NCBI GenBank assembly: GCA_040954595.2
Contig: CM082582.2
Location: 10,602,001 to 10,666,000, forward strand
Length of the DNA: 64,000 nt
Reading direction: 5' to 3'
Origin: Balanoglossus misakiensis
Taxonomy: Eukaryota; Hemichordata
A program made the position numbers and the translations under genes. Shown one piece after another: positions 50,335-63,700 of the stretch; the stretch's first letter is position 1; the number at the start of each line of letters is the position of its first letter. Under the pieces are notes generated by a model, which was given only the letters and a program-made list of their open reading frames with translations, made no database searches and was not told the origin of the DNA.

Positions 50335-51398
50335 CTTGCTTGCTTCAAAGATCTACAGCAAGAGTACAAACCTACAAAAAATTAATAATGCAATTGTCAA
50401 CGTCATTATTTATTTAAAACCATACATTTAACAAATAATTAAATGTTAAATTGGAAATAAAATTCATAAAGCATGAACGTGGCATGAAAAGTTATGCAAG
50501 CTCAAAGTGCAGTTTGTTTGGTTTCGTTGTTCATTTCATTTCCCTGAATAGCATTTAGCCATGTCGGTTGCTACGCAGAACAAAAACATTGAAAAAGTGG
50601 TCTCCCAAAAAAACACCTCGAGTCCTTTCCATCCTTTTATTGTCTGCAAACGCGAACTATTGTTATAGAAATGACAATTGCATTCTTCAGACAATAATAC
50701 CGAGGTGGAAGGTCACAAGAAGGTCAAGCACCCCTCCCCCCCCCTTTCCAAGGCCACTGAACCTGTTGTCAAAATGGCGTATCTCTCGAACATTGTTCGT
50801 ATATTCAATTCGTAATTGTCGCGAAGAGTAGGCTAAGGATTTGAAGCTAATGCTCTGATGGTCAGGCATTCATATGAATTGTAACAGGTGCGGAAACCGT
50901 CGCTATGCGAGGCCTCAGCGATGCAACCCGAAAAAGATATTCCAGATCTTTTTCGGAGACATATCTCGACGGAGAGAGTGGGTTAGATACAAAGGGGTTA
51001 TTTGACTACGAGAGATAAATGTGAAAGCTATGTTATTACCGCAAGTCTCCGTCAGATCTGGCAGGACGCAGGGTGGGTCCGATCGACCTTCAAGAGCTTC
51101 TATTTCCCGTCCGTCTACTGCTTGTTGACCTCCCAATGACAACACATGTATTTATATCACATATGTTTATGTCTGTATTATTTTGTTGTCCGCCACCAAC
51201 GGTCAGAAGGGTGATACGCGAACCCTGTCGTTTATTTCACTTTCACTAATTCAGTTCTTTCAATTAACGAAATTTATTGCTTAAGGTATAAGGCTTCCAA
51301 TAGAATAAATCACTTTAAAATACAGTAAAATTTGGCGTTGATTTTGAATTTAGTCTTTGATACTATACATACGTGTGCTCACTTGATGAAAGCAAAAC
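50335..51398. other. Spacer between best-2 and best-3
   Basis: Contains the best-2 upstream region and the best-3 3' UTR. No other coding sequence was recognised on either strand. Confidence 0.5.
51273..51278 (-). terminator. Possible poly(A) signal for best-3
   Basis: AATAAA on the minus strand about 120 bp past the best-3 stop codon. Confidence 0.4.
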
Positions 51399-53803
51399 TC
51401 AAAGCTTACATCTGTCATCAAAGTCCATTTCACCTTCATCAATGAATTCAGTGACTGTCTCCAAGGGCGATGGAGACAGAAGTGTTTCTTCCTGTTGCCT
51501 GGCGTCATCAACTCCATCCCTTTCAGTGGTGTCTTCATTACCCCCACCCCTGTCATGTGTATATGTTGATCTATCCCATCTTGGTCTCTCCTCATTAACC
51601 CTTTGTATATTTCCTCTCGCGCCAGCCAAAGAAACTTCAGAATCATTTTCAATCTGAACCTCGTCTTCAGATGTCAGCGGCAGCTGATCCTCCTCAATAA
51701 AGTCCTCTGAGCGAATTCTACAAGATACAATGGAAACCAAAGTAATTTGACTTATCTTTCTAGCTTCATCTACTTTCTCTCTAAAACGCTCACAAAAAAT
51801 TTGTCATGTTAACACAACCTCCACAATCTACAACTATCACTTACTTGGCCACTCGATTTGTTGAGCCATACCACGCCCTCCTCTTCTTGTACTTCATGGA
51901 TGACTTGGTGTAAGGCAGTTCAACTATTAGCTTGTCCCAATTTTTGTCTTTTACCAAACCTGGCATCTGTCCATGTAACTTATCAACTATCGAGAAACCA
52001 ACCTGAAGAAATATGTGGAATTCTAGCTTCAGTTTCATTGCAAATAAATCTTGCATATGAATGAAAAAAAAAGTAGAGTAAGTGCATTCAAGAATGGATG
52101 GGACATGTACACTGGAGTAAAGACACAATGTGCAATCACCTGTACATTTCTGTCGATGATGTAATTCAGTTCAAAATCGTCGTCATCTGCACCGTAGGGA
52201 TTCAGAATTGCTTGTGCCACCTGAAACAGAAAGGAATCACCATAAATGATTTGACAACACTCTTGGCCCTTTACAAATAAACAGACAAATGCCATGTGAA
52301 GTAATGTTCATACCTTCAGCCATCCGAAGTAGAAGAAAAATTCCAGAGTTGCTAGGATTGGAAAATACAGATCCACTCTGTAACTTTCATAGCCTTTATC
52401 TGGGTCCAGAAACTGTCTACCAAAGACACTGGATACAAAGTACGAAAAACAAGCTATGGTTACAACCTGTAATTTGAAAAAAAAAGGATGCAAGGTTATA
52501 TCACGCATAAATGCTTGACTGGTTATCTGTGGCCTATACAATCATTCAGTCTATGCAATACTTGCTCAAATAAAGTTTTCGGTATATTTAAGGTAATGCT
52601 GCCAAGACATGTCTATTCCATAGTGATTTAAAACTTACCTGTGTATAGACTAATGGAACGCTGATCCAGTCATAAGACATCATATCTTGACAATGCTGTC
52701 TGTGTGCTTGTATCCTCTGAGATGGAAAAGAATATCACATATTAATATACAGGGTGACTATACAGATGGCTTTTTTTTTCCTGACTGGCTATATTGTATA
52801 AACGTCTGACAATAAACCATTTTTAATTACCTCCAGTAAATATCTGTGACAGAGATCTGTCTGGATTCGACCTTCTTGTCTCAGCTTTGACACAAGGTTG
52901 CATGCCCAGAGACATGGCAACCAGAACTTGGTGTGGGGGGTAGGTAGCTCTTCAAACTTCTTGTATTCCTCTTCAGTCAGCAGACCTGCATGAAGAAGAT
53001 GTTTGAATGTTGGAAATCTCTGCAACACAGGTATGGACACTGCCCTCAACACCACGACGGTGGTGATGTTCAGCCATCGCACCAGGGAGCGTCGCACAAT
53101 GCGGCCTCGCTCATCATCGCCATGCACGTTACTGGCGACCAGCTGGGCAAATTCATCAATCCAGGGTACAGACATGTACATATTCCACCAGCGTCCAACC
53201 ACCAGGGCCACATAGAAACCGAGAATGAAGCTCAGGGGAATAATGCTCAGCCCTTCTCTTGCATACATGCAGATCTGTTGATAAAGACACACAGGATGAT
53301 GCAAATTAATAACTTTTTATGGCTATGTTTGACTTCAACCATTTTAACTACAGGTTATTTGTTATTCCTACAAGTATGGGTGTGCTATTGTGCATATGTA
53401 TATACATGTAGTACATCTATCACTGTGGCATATATTACATCTATGCTACATACAGAGTTGATGACAGCTAGTTTTATAAAACCCCAACAACACAACCAAA
53501 AATATGTCAAAGTGATACCCCTTTAACAGGAATTTTCACTGAGTATGAATACTGTTATAGTATTATATCCACAATATACCACACACATAATGTCACACCA
53601 CAAGAACTCACATTTTCGAACACTTGTTTCTGTTCATCGTTGAGGGCGAGTCGATAGATGAGTCCCAGAGAGTAGTAGCAGACGAGGAAGAGGGTAACCT
53701 CTTGCCACAACAGTTTGTAAATACTGCCTCTCCATACCACCAGCAGACGTGTAAAACTGAAGAACTTCGCCTCAGACACCCGTAGTGAGTAACTGACGGT
53801 CAT
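51399..53803 (-). CDS. Bestrophin paralogue 3 (calcium-activated chloride channel family), intron 2 lost
   Basis: Seven coding exons: 53803-53612, 53274-52831, 52716-52639, 52466-52314, 52220-52140, 52002-51845, 51717-51399, giving 474 residues. It begins MTVSYSLRV. The neck motif is intact, and the Ca-clasp region reads GADDDDFE, so residue 300 is Ala where best-1 and human BEST1 have Glu. The 444-bp second exon equals exons 2 plus 3 of best-1 (289 + 155 bp) fused exactly, so the phase-1 intron that is 23.5 kb in best-1 is missing. All other introns match in place and phase. The C-terminal tail is acidic, with many Glu and Asp, and ends DFDDRCKL. It is the most upstream of the three tandem copies and lies head-to-head with the FG-GAP gene. 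Confidence 0.92.
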
Positions 53804-54468
53804 TGTGGAAATCGTCTCTCGCCGTTGCTGTGGTTAGACAGGAATGTACCTGCAGGCTGCACACACAATACAAATGTTTACAAAGTGATTCATTGCCCGA
53901 TCACAACTGAACTCCTCTCAGGCGAGATATAGAGTCACACGGCCGGTGATCAAATCAGGTTTTTCTTCTATCATGCGCCGATATCACCTTACAAAACGTT
54001 GCAGTAAATTTACCGTTCCAAAATGTCAATTATCACCGCCTGTGTCACGCAATTCGCCAAGTAAATCAATCACTGTGAATCTGTCGACTGCTACACTTAA
54101 CCTCTGACCTTAGTACATAACGTAAAAGGGTATGTCAGCTTGTCAGCGTCACCTTGCGACATGTTACGGCTCATAGTGCCCGCTTAATTGAACAGTTATT
54201 GATAATGTCAGTACAATATTCAATATTTTGAATTTTCTCCATCATTATGAAAATTGTTTTAACCAATTATCAGATTCCTCGCAACAGAGCGAGTTTATTG
54301 TCGTCAATGCATACCTTCTTACGGCACAATAATAGTTTTCGTTCTGTGATCGATTTCACATGCATGTAGTCTTGAGATTCACGACAAATATTGTATTTCC
54401 CGGGGCCGATGGGTGATAGATGTACATTGCCTTGGTTACAGAGTTGATATAGAGTGTATTTCCCAAAT
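53804..54468. promoter_or_regulatory. Shared intergenic region between divergent genes, likely bidirectional promoter
   Basis: About 665 bp separate the start codons of best-3 (minus) and the FG-GAP gene (plus). Both promoters must lie here unless there are distant 5' exons. No TATA box or specific factor site is claimed. Confidence 0.4.
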
Positions 54469-57400
54469 ATGGAGCAAATTGGCAAAAGACTGGGAGCATT
54501 AACAGTTCGTGATCTGTGGCTTGTTGTGGTGTGTGCCATCGCCGTTTATTTACTGCGGGTTCGTGACAAATACACATTGCAACCAGTATGGAGGTTAGAT
54601 GTTGATACGTCAGGCTACGAAAATCAAGAATACGCGAAAGAATGGGAACAACTGTAAGTGTGTACTATCCATGATGTCGCCCCAATCACTTTACCAATAT
54701 TGGATAAATTGATTGAAGTTGTTGTTTATGTTGTGTGGCCACGCCCACCACCACTACGACGATGATCATCCATCTCACATTTGAGTTTGTCATATTTTTC
54801 CCTTTCAGTCCTCCGCCCCTAATCACTGACATCGAGAGTGATGGAATTAATGGTAAGCAGAACACCAGGATTTTAATGTCAGAATAGTTTTGAAAGAAAA
54901 ATTTTAACATTCTAAACATTGTGGCAATGCCAGCCATCATCATAATGTCACAGAAATAAAAAAGATGTCCAAGTGATGGAAATTTTCACCCATTATACCT
55001 CAACAGAAATTGTCTTTGCTACCAGAGAACCCAAAATCAAAATTGCTGTTTCACCCCAGCCCAAGGGAACTTCAGTAATGCTACCCTATCTCGAGATCCA
55101 GCATGAGGCTTCATTGAAAAGGCAAACCGCTCGCACTGGACAACCAGTTGCCATAGCAACAGGATATCTCGTGGAGTATCAATCAATGCTTCAAATTCGA
55201 AAACAGGTTTGGAATTTAATACAGACCAGTTAACATTATTTTTCAACTTCAACTCACAGCAGCCAAGTAGAGTTGGCCAATGCAAAAACATTTCTTCTTT
55301 GTTATTTTTACAGGTGATAGTAGTTCTGACTGAGGATTGGTCAGTTCTGTGTTTTGACAGCCAGTTGAAATTACTCTGGGAAAACAAACTAGTAGACGGC
55401 CTTCATCCAAAATATTACATCAAGTAAGTAATCTTACATACTGTGAAAGACCAGTCAGAGTTTATAGTGTAGGAGTGGGAAAGGAAAGAATAAGCGTGTA
55501 TAATTTGTCCTTTCTGTCTGTACTGTGACAGGGAAGCAGCTATTCTGGTCACGTCACACAATCTGAAGAAAAAGGATGGTGGCTTGGTGATCATCGGAGC
55601 AAGCATTACTGATAAACACCACCATGAAAGTAAACTTGTGTAAGTATTCTGTGTTAAGATGTATTCAAAAGTATGCACTGCAGCTAACATTATGGATTGC
55701 AAATTAATTCATTTGCCCATTCCTTTTATCCACACACACACAGACATGATCATCACAGAAGGATTGAAGACATCAGACCAACGGATAGCGATGACGATGA
55801 TGATGGCGATGGCAATGCACAGCGTGGAAAGGTGAAGAAATTCGGTCTGGGTCTATTTGTGGCTTACTTTCCTGCTCATAAACAATTAGGGTGACTCAAC
55901 TAGGGTTACAAGTTTAAAGAGTTTCTCTCTCTCTGTCATTCATGTCTGCAGGAGGGAGAGGCGGAGATCAACCATTTCTCAACTTATGCCCTGTGCGGGA
56001 AAGACGGTTCCATCAGATGGCATCACCTGCCAGGAGATTTTGACGAGAATCTCAACAGAGATGAGGTGACGGACATGATTGCAAGTGCATTGCAAAGTGT
56101 TAAGTTCTGTGTAGACATCAAACATCATGTCATACTAAATGTATGTTATTGATCATTTTATTTTTCCAGGCTCTCTTCAAAGCCCATCATTTCAAATTGG
56201 CGCTGAAGAAAGGATTGACTCACAAAGGAGAATCCCATTGGACTCAGTACAACATAGCAATGCTGAACAGTTTGGTAAAGAATCGTTCAAAATCTCTGAT
56301 CATGATTTTACTGTAAAAAGACTAATAAACACTTCTGCACAGATTCTAAACATTGTTTGAACATTCATGCATCATTTAGAACCCATCTCTTTGTTCATTT
56401 GATTTTATAGCCACACACTTGGCAGAGGCGAAGCGACACATCGATAGAATTCAGCAGATTTCTCAAAAGCCGAGGTGAAAAATCCAAAGATTATGACAGC
56501 GCAGATGAACATGTCCTTGATTGTAAGTATGATGTTTGTAAACACGAACCTTGTATATACAGAATGACAACTGTGCTCTCATGGACCAAGTTTCATCAAC
56601 TATGTCTTGACTTCAACTCGACAGTGATTGGTCTAGATGAACAGCATTTGATTGGTTACGCGTTTGGTGGATTGAGACCACACAGTGCCAGTGAACACAT
56701 CAAGAATCCAAACTCTGTGGTCATACATATGAAAGAAGTAAGTCAATGACTAATGTGTGTTGCAATATTGATATCATATCATGGTTGATAACAGTGCAAA
56801 CTCCCTTATTAAGATAGTAAAAACAGCTAATGAGTTCATATATATTGTGTGTATACTAGGGTATAGAAGTCCTGAATCTGGCCAGTGGGCAGCCCATGTG
56901 TAGACTCAAACTTCAACAAGACAAGGGTGTCTATGTGGATGTCAACCAAGACACTATCATGGACCACGTCAAAGGTATGCAAATTAGTGTGATCATGCTA
57001 AGTCTTATGTATTCTTCTCTTGATTGTGGAAAAAACATGTGCATAAAAATAAACCTTTTTTTTACAAAAAAAACCTTTTTGTAAAAAATATGTGTCATCT
57101 CATTGCAGCCCATTTCAGTGCCAGTCAAAGAAGCAAGGAAAACTGTCTGGCTGTTGTGAAGTCTGGCCATCCTCCCCACGCTCTTCTATTTAATGGATCC
57201 GTCTGTGAACCCCCAAGTTCTCTGAGTCTTTTGTCTCTGACAGGTGAGACGTGCATCTCTGTCTGACCACAATATGAAATGAAGGTCGCAGACAGTGTTC
57301 TCTGTCTGGTGTAACAAACTTATGTTCTTACACCAAGTGATTCATTGTCTTTTTCATGCTACATTTATTGCCAGGTGCAATCACAGGTTACGAAGGAAGC

Positions 57401-58587
57401 AATCATTATGAAGACCTACACCATGCTGTGCCACCAGTCATTGTCAGGAGGTAGAGACAGATTTCTTCTCATCTTAAACTATCTTTTTTTTTACACAGAA
57501 TTTACTCACAGTTTCTGTACATACAAGAACTGATCTGCAAAAGACCCAATTGTTGGTTTCATTATTTTGTCACTGATGTGTACATTTCTTTACAGTGTTG
57601 CTGAGAGAAGAGGGATCTGGAATCATCTTCTTGGAGAGTCCCAGTTGAGTAGAGCCAGTAAAGGATACGACAGTGTGTTCTTACTCAGCAATGGCAGATT
57701 GACAAGCTATGGTCCCAGCGGTCAGTTCCATTGGCAGGTATGAACACAATGTACTGATGTGAGAATTGGTCACCTGTCAGATGTCCATATGGGGTCACCA
57801 TGTAGCTGACAAAATTGCATGTCACAAAAATGAGGCCAGCATCTTTTGTATTTTTCTCTCCAGATTGAAACTGCAGCTAAGTGGTCAGATGTTACTGAAC
57901 TGCTTCGAAGACAGGCAAACCTCAACCCAGGTTTCACTCGCAGGGTGCATGATGCATTCGTGCCGAGTATGAAGTCATTGTCACTGCAAGTGTATGCAAA
58001 AGAGGTGAGAAGTTGTACACATGGTGTAGGATGATACCACCCTTATCCCATGAGACACCTTGTCTGTCATCTCCATCATCCTCGCCCAGCTTGTATGGTG
58101 TATAGATTACTCACAAAATTAAAGCCTAAACTTGGCGTATTGGGATATTTATCTTTTCCAGAATGTTGTTATTTTGACCGGCTGGGATCACATGGTCCTG
58201 GTGTCTTTGAAAGATGGCAGAATTTTGGCTGAACACACATTGCCATGCCAACCATCAGCGCCAGTGGTGATTGGTGATTTTGACAACAACGGATGGAATG
58301 ACATCATCGTACAGTGCCAGGCAAGGTGTGTACTGATTTGACTTGTTCAGAGCCACTCATTGACAATGCAAATTGAACTCTGATAAAAACCATGCTGTAT
58401 ATCTCTGTATTTTTCTTTTGTCTGCAGTCAGCTGGGCTTTTCCCTCCAGAGGTACACCGGATACTGGACCACCGCGATGATCGGAGCCATGGTCATCGTC
58501 GTAGTGACAGCACTGACGTCGATATTCAGCAATCTCGAAGAGGAGGGTGATGAGAACGGGGACCAGAACCAAGATGGGACCAGCTGA
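54469..58587 (+). CDS. FG-GAP repeat membrane protein, similar to plant NERD1 family
   Basis: Seventeen exons: 54469-54653, 54809-54852, 55007-55206, 55314-55423, 55532-55639, 55744-55831, 55952-56065, 56170-56274, 56411-56522, 56625-56737, 56860-56974, 57109-57243, 57375-57450, 57596-57737, 57864-58004, 58162-58325, 58428-58587, giving 703 residues with consistent phases. A hydrophobic segment at about 16-29 is a signal anchor or signal peptide; a second at about 664-684 is a C-terminal transmembrane helix followed by a short acidic tail. FG-GAP-like Asp-rich loops include DIESDGINE (69-77) and DFDNNGWND (635-643), which suggests a beta-propeller. WSVLCFD, KEGIEVL, and the order of blocks match, from memory, the plant FG-GAP/NERD1 proteins of similar length. 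A linker near exon 6 is a run of Asp. The animal function is not known to me; an endomembrane or cell-surface location is inferred. Confidence 0.85.
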
Positions 58588-60736
58588 CAACAGCTTGAAC
58601 TCAGAATTTGCCTCTACAGGCTGTATTCCTCAGAGTATTTATTTGCTGTAACCATGGCAGCCAGTGTGGTGGTGTACATCTTTGTGGTTGTCCTGTATCT
58701 GACTGTGTTGTACTACAAGTGATATGCATTGTAATTTTGGATGATAAAAAAAGCATACGGGAAGCTCAAAAGACTTGCTTTTAAAAATTCAGTGGTGACC
58801 CAGCTTTTTCGTCGATGCAATGTCGTCACCATGTATATTATAATTGATCATGGGAGATCATGTGCTCGTAGTAGATGACGCTGTTTGAGAGAGAATCGAT
58901 TGTGGCTATATGTCACAAAAAAGCCAGACCATTTTTCCTGGTGTACATTTGAATAAGTTTTTATCAGTAATGTGAAATAATGTTTTAAAATATTAAATGC
59001 AACCTGGCACGAATTTGCACACAAGGCAAGGGCAACTTTTATGGCATCCCTATCGTTTGAGTTATTTTATTTTCCAACCTCATTGCTACTGTGAACCAAC
59101 AGAACTTGATTTGTTCAGATAAAAACAACACAAACTCCACGAGAGTTCGTTCTTCCAAACAAGTTTTAATACTATAAAGCAGACTTCAGATTTTCGTCCT
59201 CCATACAATAAAATCTCACAGGATAAATATGATGGTATGATTGTTGAATTTCTTTATATAGAATCTCAAAAGATTTACAACACGCGGAAAACAAGTGTCC
59301 TACACTACAACCTCTAATCTTGACCTTCGCTGTGATCACCTGACCCAACCTTGAACTCAATGGTATCTTCGGGGCAAAACACTAGTTTTTTTTTCGTACC
59401 ATCTCATGCCATGGTTGATAAATTCTAGGTGTCAATTTCAAAGTTGTAGCATGGTTTGAAACACAAAACCCTTTCCCCATAACAAGGAAAGGGTCATCAC
59501 TCTCGTACCTACCAATGGCTACTACAAGTTCTGTACACATGCCATTATGTGAGACGCACATGCGGGACTTAAACTTACGTAAAATTTACACTTCCGAGTT
59601 CAATATCTTATATTTAATTTGACACACCGATGATGAATGTATGAGAAACGATCTACAGAAACACTACAGTATTTTCACTTGTGCAACGTCCCAGCATCTT
59701 GACTCTCTAGGGTCAACTACATGTACACACTAACCAATCTGTCACAGGATCTGGATGGATGAGAAAACATCGCATCACCACGGACAACATACCACACCTC
59801 TAACGATAGACTAGCAAAACTAAAATCAATAAAACCATTCTACAAATACATCCCCAACACTGCATTTTTACACCAAATAAAATGTAATGAAATTTAAACC
59901 ATTTGAAATGAGTTGAAAAAATTATCTGTACATTTTACAAGGATTTCTCGAAGTATCAACAATCCTATTTATTTATGTTACTATTTTAATTTTTTTCTGT
60001 ACACACACCAGAAAGACTTGCTCTTGATCCTGGTTATTGACCCCCAACTCAGGCATTGACCTTTAACCTTGTTTCTGGTGTGAAGAACTTTCTCAGTCCT
60101 CAAGCTCTTCAGCCATACCTGTGTTTTTAGGTGCTGGAATATTTCGGGAAAACAGGTCTCCACGCTTACCGTATTTACACTATGTTTGATTACCTTTTCC
60201 CAACTACTTGTGAAATTTCAACAAAGTCACAGAAAGACATTGAAGGATCTACTTTGCATTCTGATTGTGAAGATCAATCTATTTATAGTGATGTAGAGGT
60301 GGACAGGATTTCTCCAATTGCCTCAGGATCGGGGAAACACCTCTAGTTGTCCCCTTCATTCTGTCTTCCATGCCCAAATATGGGTGAGGGTTGTAAGGAG
60401 ATCTTGAGTTTGAAAAATTACCGCGACTGACTTTGGCATGCATTCATAACAAATCAACAAATGTATTCTTTGGTTTCTCGATTTTAAGTTGTCATGATTT
60501 CTGCTCTGACAGTGCACTGGAGCAGTCCCCTCTCAGTTTGTCAACAGATTCGTCAGGGCTTGTGTCACACTACTCCTATAAATATCTCCCTTGCTACCTT
60601 GTAACACCGTCACTAAAAATCAGCTCATCAAATGAGGTTCTGTCTCTTCCGGCTTTTAATTTAAAACCAGTCTTGGAAGAAGAATTCTAGATGATGTCAT
60701 AGGTCACCAGCAGGTCAGGGTGCAAAGGGTTTAATG
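58588..60736. other. Tail-to-tail spacer between the FG-GAP gene and TRAPPC8
   Basis: Probably the two 3' UTRs. Candidate plus-strand signals are ATTAAA at 58992-58997 and AATAAA at 59207-59212; a minus-strand AATAAA is at 59968-59973. A small hairpin (CCCTTTCC with GGAAAGGG) is near 59469-59492. Two Ser-rich plus-strand ORFs at 60131-60690 have no splice or family support. Confidence 0.5.
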
Positions 60737-63700
60737 CTACGACGATACGTCGTTGACAGTTACCAGGTAGGGGCCATCTTGCCTTTGTTTGATGAGCTGG
60801 GGGGCCTCCTCCTGGGGAGTCACGTCCCAGTCCAACAAGTCCTGACTACCCTGTTTGCGGGTCGGCCCGCTGGCCGCAATCTTAGGCTTGACTACACACA
60901 CGCTGATGTTGCTCAAATTAAAAAGTCCTGGTTTGCACGCGCAAGCACGCAGTTGCACAGTCTGGTTCTGCTGGGCAGGGATGCTAGCATGAAACGAGGT
61001 CTGCGAGACCCAGCTGAAGTCGGTTGAACTGGCCGATGAATTGGACGCGTAGTAGTTGTCTGCCTGTGTATTGCTTAGATCTGCCCCATAACTGTAAAAT
61101 GAAACAAAGAAACAACTGTTACGAAAAGAAAACAATGTGGATGTGATTATAAATGTTAAAATGGTGGGAATATCACTGTGGCCAATAACAACAATTAACT
61201 GTGACGCTGCAAAATGGCTGAAACACTCACCTGTCATAGGGGTTGCTACTCTGCAGGTTGACAACCACTTCAAGATTTGATTGACAGCAATTATGTAAAT
61301 GAAGTTTCACAGGTAACATACATAACCTGGGAAGAAAGAGAGACACACAGGCATGTACAGGTGTCAATTTGGTTTTTCAGGCAAGTTCCATCTCTTAGGC
61401 ACACAAAACAGCAATGCTGATAAACTTACCTCGATTTTTTGAAGTGGTGGTTGTTGGTCTGCGTGAACTCCAGCCTGTACTGAACAAGCTGCGACAGAGT
61501 GTCTATGCTCGGATCATCCTCGACTTCCCGTTCCACCTGCTTGATGAACTTGATTGGAGGTTGCTGCTCCATAAGCTGTTCAAATCAGATTGGATGAGAA
61601 ATTAAATTGAAAGAGGTGCGAAGTAACCACATGACTTTGCCTGATGTTCTCTAATAATATGCTGGATATTATTTCACACAAAATTTCGACTTCTATTCAA
61701 TTTTCCTTTGCTCACCTTAGTAAGAGGTTGTGATGATTCCAACTGCTCTATGACAGTGATAGGTACGTGATGTTGACCGCTGATAACCTGACTGTTGCCA
61801 TAGTCATCTACAACAAACGCCTGTGTAGAGAAATACATTTCAAGTCAATTTTACACATGTACACAAATATACCAATAAACTGAATACGAACATTGTTGTT
61901 CTTACTGAGTTGTTATATTCCTATGGAAATGAAAATCCTTTACACTGATGGTTGACAACCTTGACTTTAACTGACCTTCCAGAGCACAATGAGGGTCATT
62001 CTGACATCCACGGCCGACTCCAGTTTGGCCTTGCAGTCCTCAACAGAGAAACTGGTGTCGGTGTCCGTGTCAGGGGTCAGTATGTCCATGGGCGTGCTGG
62101 TGCTGCTCTTGGCGTTGGAGAAGAGCAATAATGCCGATGGTGGCAGCCCCTTGGACCAGAAGTAGAAATCTGAACAGGGCGTCCTGGAACTGTCAATCTG
62201 AATGAAAACAATACCACAATAGATCAGTGTTCATATAATTTAAAGACAGAAAAACTAGATCCTTCATTTACAGCACACATCAACACAAGGCAATCTTACC
62301 TCTTGGTCTTTACTGAAGACAACATTTGTGAAAATGACTTCCTCGCTAAAATCACCTGAAAAAAAGAATGAAGATATATTCAATCAAGAAAACTACTTCA
62401 CTTCCTTTGTCTGTTTAGATCTTACTTGAAAATCCACCATTATGGAAAATATGTACAGGACAGTGTTTTTCTAAATATGACCAAAGTGATAATAATCTAT
62501 GCCTACCTTGTACAGTTGGACATTTCCTAGCTTTCAAACACATCAGACATGCTTCTCTGGGATTTATTTTAATATCTGAAAAATAAATGTCCAGACAATC
62601 AATGCAAAGTGTGCTACTATCATACAATTTGCAATTCTACATAGGCTGAAGATGAAGACAAGATTCTTACCTGATGCCTGACTTGTACTAAGATGTGTCA
62701 GTAACCACTGTTTACTCACACAGGAAGCTTGCTCTATGCTGAACTCAGTGATATCTGCATCGTGGAGCTGAGAGAAAAGGTCAAATATCTGCCGTTATTC
62801 CACGGAAATTACAGCAGAGTGAATACTTATAAACCACACAAAACACTGAGTTAATAAGCATAGAATCCTTTACACTTCACATTTTGTAATAAGTTAGAAA
62901 TAACTTACTTGATTCATATTTTCTACTTCTAATGATACCAGTAAAGTGTCATCTGAGGTCGCAGACTGACTTTCATTCTCATTGGAAGATCCTCGTTTGG
63001 CAGTTGTCCTCAGTGAGATCGAGTTCTTGGTGTCTATGACTGCAGTGTGACGTAACACTCGGTGTCTGAATATAATAAATGAAAGGAAACATTGGTTTTG
63101 ATTGCAGCACTGTGACAAAAATGATGTACAACAGACACAGTACCTGCAATGTTTCCATAGAAATTTTTTGAATTTTTTTTACATATCTATACCAAATGAA
63201 TGGAGACAAAATTCAACCCATTACCTCATAATCTCATTTTCTTCAACCGGCTCATAATAAAACAACAGGTTGACCTCGTGCCTTCCGCTTGTCTCCGGTC
63301 CCCTCACCCACATGGGCAATGTGACGCTTGCCCCTGGGGCCAGTATCCTGTCTGGCAGGGCTACCTCTGTCACATAGGACAGTTCAGACACAATGCACCT
63401 GTGTTGCTGACCACGCCCTTCCTTGGACAAAGTCCTGTATGCATGCTGGTTTGTTGGGTTCACCTCGTTCATGAGTCCAAAAGTAAAGAATTCCGGGTTT
63501 TTCGAAGACACGTAGAGTTTGTTCAGCGCGCATTTTCCGACGTTGGTGAATTCCACGGTTGTTTGCTGGACTTCGCCGCACAGCATGGAGGTAGGGAAGT
63601 GGCTGAACGCTACCTGAATGGTCAAAAAAGACAAGAATACTGTTATGCATTTATTCTGACATTGCAACTGATGAGCAAAGACTCAGAGCATTTTCCTTAC

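Noticed and set aside
60131-60690. Two Ser-rich plus-strand ORFs as a small gene
   Set aside because: They lie antisense to the presumed TRAPPC8 3' UTR, the two frames are not joined by clear splice sites, and no family is recognised.
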